From the NCBI GenBank assembly GCA_030068075.1, contig CM057832.1, positions 76,569,002 through 76,633,001 on the forward strand: 64,000 bases of DNA. Direction: 5' to 3'. This DNA comes from Paguma larvata. Lineage: Eukaryota; Chordata; Mammalia; Carnivora; Viverridae. The notes below the pieces were generated by a model. The model saw only the letters and a list, made by a program, of their open reading frames with translations, was not told where the DNA came from and made no database searches. Positions 58,429-64,000 of the stretch are shown piece by piece. The translations under genes were made by a program, and so were the position numbers. Numbering within the stretch: position 1 is the first letter of the stretch; every line of letters starts with the position of its first letter.

Positions 58429-58850
58429 AAAAATACTTCCAATGAATTAAGGTGGTCAGTTCTCAAGACAAAAAAATGTCCGAATACTAGTAGACTTTGA
58501 GGTTAGATTCAATCTAGAATTCTAAGGACAAGTTTAACCTAGTCTTGGAGCAGTAACAACCTGGTATGACTTTGTAACTTTAACATAAGTTGGCCAAGAG
58601 TTTCTATAAAAGGAAAAAAGGTGAGATTTCTGGAATAGCCCCAAATCAGAGGAAACTGTTCCTAAACAGATACAACGTGATGCATAGAAGTAATAATTAG
58701 GCCAAAAAAAAAAAAAAAACTATAACAGAATAAAAACATTTTCTGATATTGATTGCCATTTATAAGAAAAAGTTTACCCAAAATATGTGCAAACTAAACA
58801 TAAATGAGTCATAAGCCTAGCAGTTTAATAAACAAACTATGTTTACTTTT

Positions 58851-59064
58851 TAAAAACAATTTTTAACATTTATTAATTTTTGAGAGGCAGAGAGACTGAC
58901 CATAAGTGGGGAAGGGCAGAGAGGAAGACACAGAATCCGAAGCAGGCTCCAGGCTCTGAGCTGTTAGCACAAAGCCCAACATGGGGCTCAAACCCACAAA
59001 CCGTGAGATCATGACCTGAGCCGAAGTGGAACGCTTAATCGACTGAGTCACCCAGGGGCCCTAG
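58851..59064 (-). mobile_element. Felid tRNA-Lys SINE
   Basis: Inverted, T-tail to head 'ctgagtcacccaggggccc'. Short flanks 'gtttactt' occur at 58841-58848 and 59065-59072. The frame 'STSAQVMISR' on minus is the SINE-derived one. Confidence 0.94.
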
Positions 59065-59099
59065 GTTTACTTATTTTTTTAATGAGTATGTTCTTTTAG

Positions 59100-60690
59100 A
59101 AAAATAATTTCTCTTTCACTCACTAAAGCAGAGGAGATCATGTGGAAATTCTCCTTAAAAAACACAACTAAAAATGCGCGATAAAAATATAACAAATAGC
59201 TATCAAAAGCATACTTGGCCCAAATAGAAAGCAAGAGAAATCTCCAGAAGCCAAAAGAACAGAGGAAACTGAAAACTGGGATGTAAACAAACTGTTCCTG
59301 CCCTTGAGAATCTGTTGCCTTGATAGCCAAAGGGTTTGATAGCCAAGTAAGGAGAGCAGTCAAGGTTGCAAGAAGAGGAGATAGAAACCAAGAAACATGA
59401 CTTCCTGAAATGACTGACGCTCATTACAGAAACTAAGAGAAAAATATGCCCTCTGAGTCACTGGATGGGTAGGCAACAAGATGGCCAGAGCTCCTTAGCC
59501 TAGGCTGTGGGTGTAAAAAAATTCTTTCTTCTTTGAGATTTCATAAACACAGGCTTATACTCCTTGTCCTATCACTTAGCCTTGAAGCTACAGTCCCTCC
59601 CAAATGCTAGTGAGAGAAATATCAGAAAGATAACAATCCAATGTTCCTTCTTCCCCCTTCCAGTAGAGAGGAGCAGAAATAATTTCACATCTTAAATGTA
59701 GTTCCGATAAAGTCGTGAATTAAGAACCACTCACCAAAGCATCTCAGTGTGATTCTCCTTTTCGCTATGGAGATTTGTATAAAAATGAATAATCCTGCTC
59801 TATTTCATAACACATTCTTGGAAGTGTTATTTCTACATATGAGCCTTTAGTGACATTGAGACGTTGGAGTTGGTGCTGTGTTTTGTGAAATGTAACCTCA
59901 ATGGACTTTTATGTGTTTTGCCCAAATAATTCTATTTGAATTGACAAATATTCTGAGGTTTCACTATTCACCCAGAAATACTTTAGACTTTTGTTTTGTT
60001 TCCATTTATGTGTAAAGATATAATACATCTGTGATTCTGTTGAATTGTTTAGTTAAATGATGATTTAAGACTCTGTCTTATTTAAATCAACACAAGACAA
60101 CACCAAAAGAACATGATGATTTTAAAAAGAATCAAATCAAGTTCTAGAAAGAAAAAAAGATAGTCACTGAAATTAAAACTCAATGGATGCTCTAAACAGC
60201 AGATTAAAAATAGCTGATAGAGATTAAATGAACTCGAGTATAGATTTGAGGAAATGGTTTACTATGCAGCACAGAGAAATCGAGGTACAGGAAACAGAAA
60301 ACAGATACTCAATAATATGGAAGTTAAAATAGGAAGATACAATATATGCCTAATAGAAATAATGACTGAGAAATCACCAAAACTAATGAAGGTCATAAAA
60401 CTCAGAATTAGGTATCAAAATAAATCCCAGAAAGGATAAAAATAAAACATGCATTTAGACATATCATAGTAAACATGAGAATACCATGAAAAAAAAAACA
60501 GGTACTTATAAATGACTGACAGAAAAACAAAGTTGCCAATATAGAATTACCATTTAGCCTAAATTTCCATTTAAACATTGAGAAAATTTTCTCAATAACT
60601 GATTCTGATAACGGCAGAACAAATATTTGGACTGACCCCTTCATTGAAGAGAAATGAGAATATATGGACAAAATGTTTATTGAAACAAGT
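59100..60690 (+). mobile_element. Old L1M-type fragment (5' region to ORF1)
   Basis: 59190-59500 ('catacttggcccaaatag', 'ctgttgccttgatagcc') resembles an L1M 5' region. 60060-60690 ('gaaatcaccaaaactaatgaagg', 'gcatttagacatatcatagtaaac') resembles the end of L1M ORF1. Frames are short and broken. The edges are approximate. Confidence 0.5.
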
Positions 60691-60729
60691 ATCTCATAAA
60701 AAAATTGCTAACCAGATAGTGAAATGCTC

Positions 60730-61345
60730 TCAGACCAGATTCTAGGGCAGGATGGAAGTTATGGGAAGGAAGACCACTGTTTGGGTAGTCTTTACATTGG
60801 GGACATTTCCTTAACGTGGATATATAACATTTGAGAGGTCATGCTGCGCATTTGACAGTCTGGTGGTACTTAGCTCAGAGCATGCAGAGAAGGGAAGGGT
60901 AGCCTTGATGAAACCCTTCTAATTTGATTCTGGAATACTAGGGCCCAGAGTTGTTTGGGGAGACCTAGGGATACCAGGAGTCTGGCAATAGCAAATACAC
61001 ACATTCTCTGGGAGAAGAAAACATCACTTTTCTCTGATTATTTCTACAAACAAAGTTTTCAGTCTAATGTTTAGTGCCAAAGAACCAGCAGAGCCAGAAG
61101 AGAGAAGACGTGAACAAAAGCTGGAAGGAACAAAGGACGAGACGTATTTCTCAGTGCAGAGACTTAGGATATTGGGATTATGAGACATGGACTTCAAAAG
61201 ATACATACTTAAGAGACAAAATTGAAAATTTTATGAGCTCTGGAAACTAAGAAAAAAAAGGATAATAAAGGTAGAAATTTTGAACTAAAAATGGCCATTA
61301 TCCAAAGCTGCCAGCGTGAATTATTTAATAAAAATTGGACACAGA
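60730..61345 (+). mobile_element. Second L1M-type 5' region
   Basis: 'tttggggagacctagggatacc', 'acattctctgggagaag', 'aaagaaccagcagagccag' and 'atattgggattatgagac' resemble the 5' region of an L1M element. Because 5'-type sequence follows ORF1-type sequence, a second insertion or duplication is implied. Confidence 0.5.
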
Positions 61346-61347
61346 CT

Positions 61348-61545
61348 GGAGCGTCTGGGTGACTCAGTTGGTTAAGCTTCTGACTCTTGATTTTGGCTCC
61401 AGTCTTGGTCTCATGGTTCATGGGACTGAGCTCCACATCAAGCTCTGCCCTGGAAATGTGGAACCTGCCTGGGGTTCTCTCTCTCTGCCCCTCCCCTGCT
61501 CATGTTCTACCCTCCTCTCTCTCAAACCAAATAAACGTTAAAAAA
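61348..61545 (+). mobile_element. Felid tRNA-Lys SINE, diverged
   Basis: Head 'ggagcgtctgggtgactcag', 'ctgactcttgattttggctcc' and body 'aacctgcctggggttctc'. The B-box is changed (gggactgagctcc). It is inserted in the L1M cluster, with weak flanks 'aaaattggaca' and 'aaaatattgga'. Confidence 0.93.
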
Positions 61546-61699
61546 TATTGGATATAAATCAAGGGAAAAGTAGTAAATCCATTAGAATAGAAGAAATTTT
61601 CTATGATGAATTTTTGATAGACAAAATAATGAAAAATGGAGAAGAGAGGGTACTAAAATAAAGGATACGGCAACATGATCCATAAAACATGGCTGGAGT

Positions 61700-62080
61700 C
61701 CCAGGAGAAGGGAGAAGATTCGATGCAATCCCAGTTGAAACCCCATGAGGATTTTAGGGAAATTGACAAACTGATTCTGAGATTGATAAAGAAATAAATA
61801 GGATCTAAAGAAAACCCAACTTTGAAAAAGAACAATGTTGGAGGGACAATACTGCCTGATTTTAAGACTCATGATAAAGTGACAGTTATTACAACAGTGT
61901 GGTACTGGTCTAAAGACAGAGAAAGAGACTAATGGAACACAATAGAGAATCCAGAAATAAACCTACATAAGGGTGGACAGTTGATTTTCTACAGAGGTAC
62001 AAAGGTAACTACATAGAAAAGGAATAGTCTTTTCAACAAATCGTGCAGGAAAAATTGGATAAATTCATACGCAATTGTTG
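61700..62080 (+). mobile_element. L1 ORF2 fragment, plus strand
   Basis: 'tgcaatcccagttgaaacccc', 'gacaaactgattctgag', 'caacagtgtggtactggtc', 'ggaacacaatagagaatcc' and 'tcttttcaacaaatcgtgc' match consecutive parts of ORF2 (domain downstream of the RT). Stops prevent coding. Confidence 0.82.
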
Positions 62081-62084
62081 ATAT

Positions 62085-62400
62085 TGTTTTCTTTTTTAAA
62101 AAATCATTATTTTATCTGCAACAGGTCCCATTTTAACCAAAATATTTTTGTACCTTTTTTCTCTTTTATTGGTCAGTCTTACAAAGGATTCCATCTTATT
62201 ATTTTATCCAAAATGTCAACCTTTGGCTTTGTTGACCTTCTCTATTTTGTCTCTCTTTTTTTCTCCACATTTAATTAATGCCTGTCTTTACTTTTATTAT
62301 CTCCTTCTTTCTACTTTCATTAGGTACATAATGCTATGGCTTTCTTAGCTACTTAAAATGAATATTCAATTGGAAAATTTTCTTTAACATAAGTTTTCAG
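62085..62400 (-). mobile_element. L1 ORF2 fragment, inverted
   Basis: On plus 'cctttggctttgttgaccttctc', 'tttattatctccttctttctac' are the reverse complement of an ORF2 segment upstream in the element. It directly abuts the plus-strand ORF2 fragment ending at about 62080. Confidence 0.72.
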
Positions 62401-62789
62401 GAAAAAAACTTTCTTTTGAAGTATTTTTCTTTTTTTCTGGTCCTCACAGACTTTAATACACGGCAATTTTATTATTGTACATTTCTAGGTATACTGATAT
62501 TTTCATTCCAGTGTAAGTCACCAAATGCAAGTTCAATTTAGCTTTATCTCCTGCATGCAGGGATTTTTTAAATATTAGCAAAATCCATCAATGTAACTGA
62601 CAACATACAAAGTTAAAAAGAAAAAAGAAACATGAAAAATTAAGATGATATGAAAGAAAGTAATTTTACAACATTCAACACCTTCATAATAAAACAAAAG
62701 CTATGAGTAAAGTATGAATAAAAAAAACTTTCTTTAAACTAACAATGGGTTTTTAAATATAAGCAAACAAAACCTATTATAAAAATCTA
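62401..62789. other. AT-rich sequence, possibly old L1
   Basis: No confident match is seen. It lies between two L1 pieces. Confidence 0.3.
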
Positions 62790-63430
62790 TCCAAATGAGA
62801 AAACACTAGCAAATGAATATGGATCCATAGGGTCCTTTTTCCACTGAAGATGGAAGTATAAATTGATAGAGCCACTTTGGTGTTATATCCCAAAGTTTAA
62901 TCCTCGTGTCCCTTAAGAACCAGCAAATTTGATTTCAAGTATATATAGTCAAGGGAAATATACACAAAAAATTTTTATAGAAGCACTATTCACAATAGCA
63001 AATCCCCAAAAACCCATTATCAAAAGACTGGATGAATACACTATTATCAGAGGGATAGAATACCCGACATATGTCATATGTATATGCATATGTCAAATAT
63101 ATGCATATGCAATAATATAGATGACCCTTATTGATACAATATTTAAGGAAAAAATTGGTTCATTTTTATAAAGTTAGAAATAGCTAAAATTTAAGCACAC
63201 ATACACACATAGGTATCATTTGTGGACTGCCTAGAGACAAAACAGAAATCAATCAAGAGGATAATGAATACAGGTTTCATAATTCTCCCATTGGGGTGGG
63301 AAAGAGGGGACAGAGCAATCAGATGAAGGACCCACGAGTATACATGTAGGTTATTTCCCCAGTATTTTGTTTTGCATAATGGTTTGCTGGTGCTTATTGT
63401 TATTATACATAACTAATTCTAGAACTTTCC
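62790..63430 (+). mobile_element. L1 ORF2 end and 3' UTR
   Basis: 'gaagatggaagtataaattg', 'gccactttggtgttatatcc', 'agaagcactattcacaatagc', 'aagactggatgaatac' and 'attctcccattggggtggg' give late ORF2 then 3' UTR, plus strand. A palindrome-rich 'catatgtatatgcatatg' stretch lies at about 63075-63115. Confidence 0.78.
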
Positions 63431-64000
63431 TCCCACCCTGTCAAAAAAAGATGCCTCTGAAGTTCTAAAGGAATCATTTCAGAGTCACCAAAAAAAGATA
63501 GAAGATACACCTGGCTGGAGTTTTGAAGATGATTTAATGAGGGGACTCTACAGAATGTGGGCAGCCCACAAAGGGTACTGAAGACTTCAGAGCCTAAAGA
63601 TGCAGAGGTCGAAATGGTGTTGTCAGAGCCCAGTAAATAATGGAGTTGTAGAAGTCAACACTCCACGGTGAGGGACACTCAGCAGGGCCTCAGTCTTGGG
63701 AGGAAGATGCAGCCCCACCAGAACACGTCGGAACATGCCAGAATGTGCCAAAATGTGTCAGAGTGTCACTCAAACATAAAAGAAGCAAGAGAGGAAGCAC
63801 CCAGTCTTTCCTCTCCTTCTACACTTCATTCTCCTCTCAGCACCTTCCCCAGTCTCCTTTTCTATTGGTTGAACTAAATGAGAAGCCAGAGGGGCAAGAG
63901 AGCTAGGACTTGAGGCAACACATGAAATGGAAGTGCAGTGGGAAAAAGTAATATTACCAGGCAAACAAACATTTAAATAAACATCTATCAGGAATCACAT
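63431..64000. other. Sequence of unknown origin with decamer repeat
   Basis: No gene is seen. 63840-63900 ('ttctattggttgaac', 'gaagccagaggggcaagag') is reminiscent of an old LTR-type repeat but not assignable by eye. Confidence 0.4.
63719..63768. repeat. Five-copy 10-bp tandem repeat
   Basis: Five decamers in a row: cagaacacgt, cggaacatgc, cagaatgtgc, caaaatgtgt, cagagtgtca, each differing by a few bases from a 'cagaatgtgc' consensus. Confidence 0.85.

Noticed and set aside
63730..63748. p53 response element in the decamer repeat
   Set aside because: The half-site 'gaacatgcca' has a mismatch at its end and the adjacent unit lacks the central C, so it falls short of the consensus.
1..64000. 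CRISPR array, operon or prokaryotic insertion sequence
   Set aside because: No regularly spaced repeats with unique spacers, no dense coding, and abundant mammalian SINE/L1; the window is nuclear mammalian DNA.

Overview
The window reads as gene-free mammalian nuclear DNA from a cat-family (felid) carnivore. The main evidence is about 32 copies of the tRNA-Lys-derived SINE whose head reads 'gggcgcctgggtggctcag' and whose tail is a CT-rich tract followed by 'aaaataaataaa'. This is the feliform version of the carnivore CAN-SINE, and it differs from the canid version. The L1 3' ends include types whose 3' UTR matches carnivore L1s. No exon, promoter, rRNA, tRNA gene, snRNA, CRISPR array or bacterial-type feature could be supported. 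The longest open frames (164 and 123 codons) look like chance or a decayed retrocopy, and many others are simply SINE or L1 sequence read in frame. All family names come from memory of consensus sequences, not from a database search.

Layout. 1-3688 is mostly unique. 3690-7370 holds one SINE and a nested L1 cluster: a plus-strand L1 split by a minus-strand L1 and by an LTR-like block, followed by a second plus-strand L1 3' end. 7371-12018 is AT-rich and unique apart from eroded L2-type pieces. 12019-19500 is dense in SINEs, most with target-site duplications, and also has two good MIRs, an L2 piece and several microsatellites. 19500-22680 is unique and AT-rich, with one retrocopy-like open frame on the minus strand. 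22565-25890 has a GGAA microsatellite, SINEs, a CpG-rich unique patch, an L1 3' end and a tail-less SINE. 25890-30830 is mainly unique, with a second CpG-rich patch at about 27930-28290. 29962-32240 holds a 112-bp duplicated segment, a SINE and a minus-strand L1 3' end.

32241-43947 is the largest repeat-poor stretch. It contains blocks (about 37200-38150, 39540-40110, 41600-42200) whose composition and motif content make them candidate conserved non-coding elements. 43948-58450 returns to SINE and L1 clusters, including a SINE nested in the tail of another SINE, an L1 split by a small insert, a hAT-type fossil and eroded L2-like segments. 58850-63430 is dominated by old L1M-type fragments in both orientations. 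The end of the window has a short decameric tandem repeat.

There are no genes to link into a pathway. The value of the region lies in its retrotransposon history (insertions datable by nesting and target-site duplications), a few structural oddities and the repeat-poor, possibly regulatory blocks. Nothing convincingly amounts to a new biological system.
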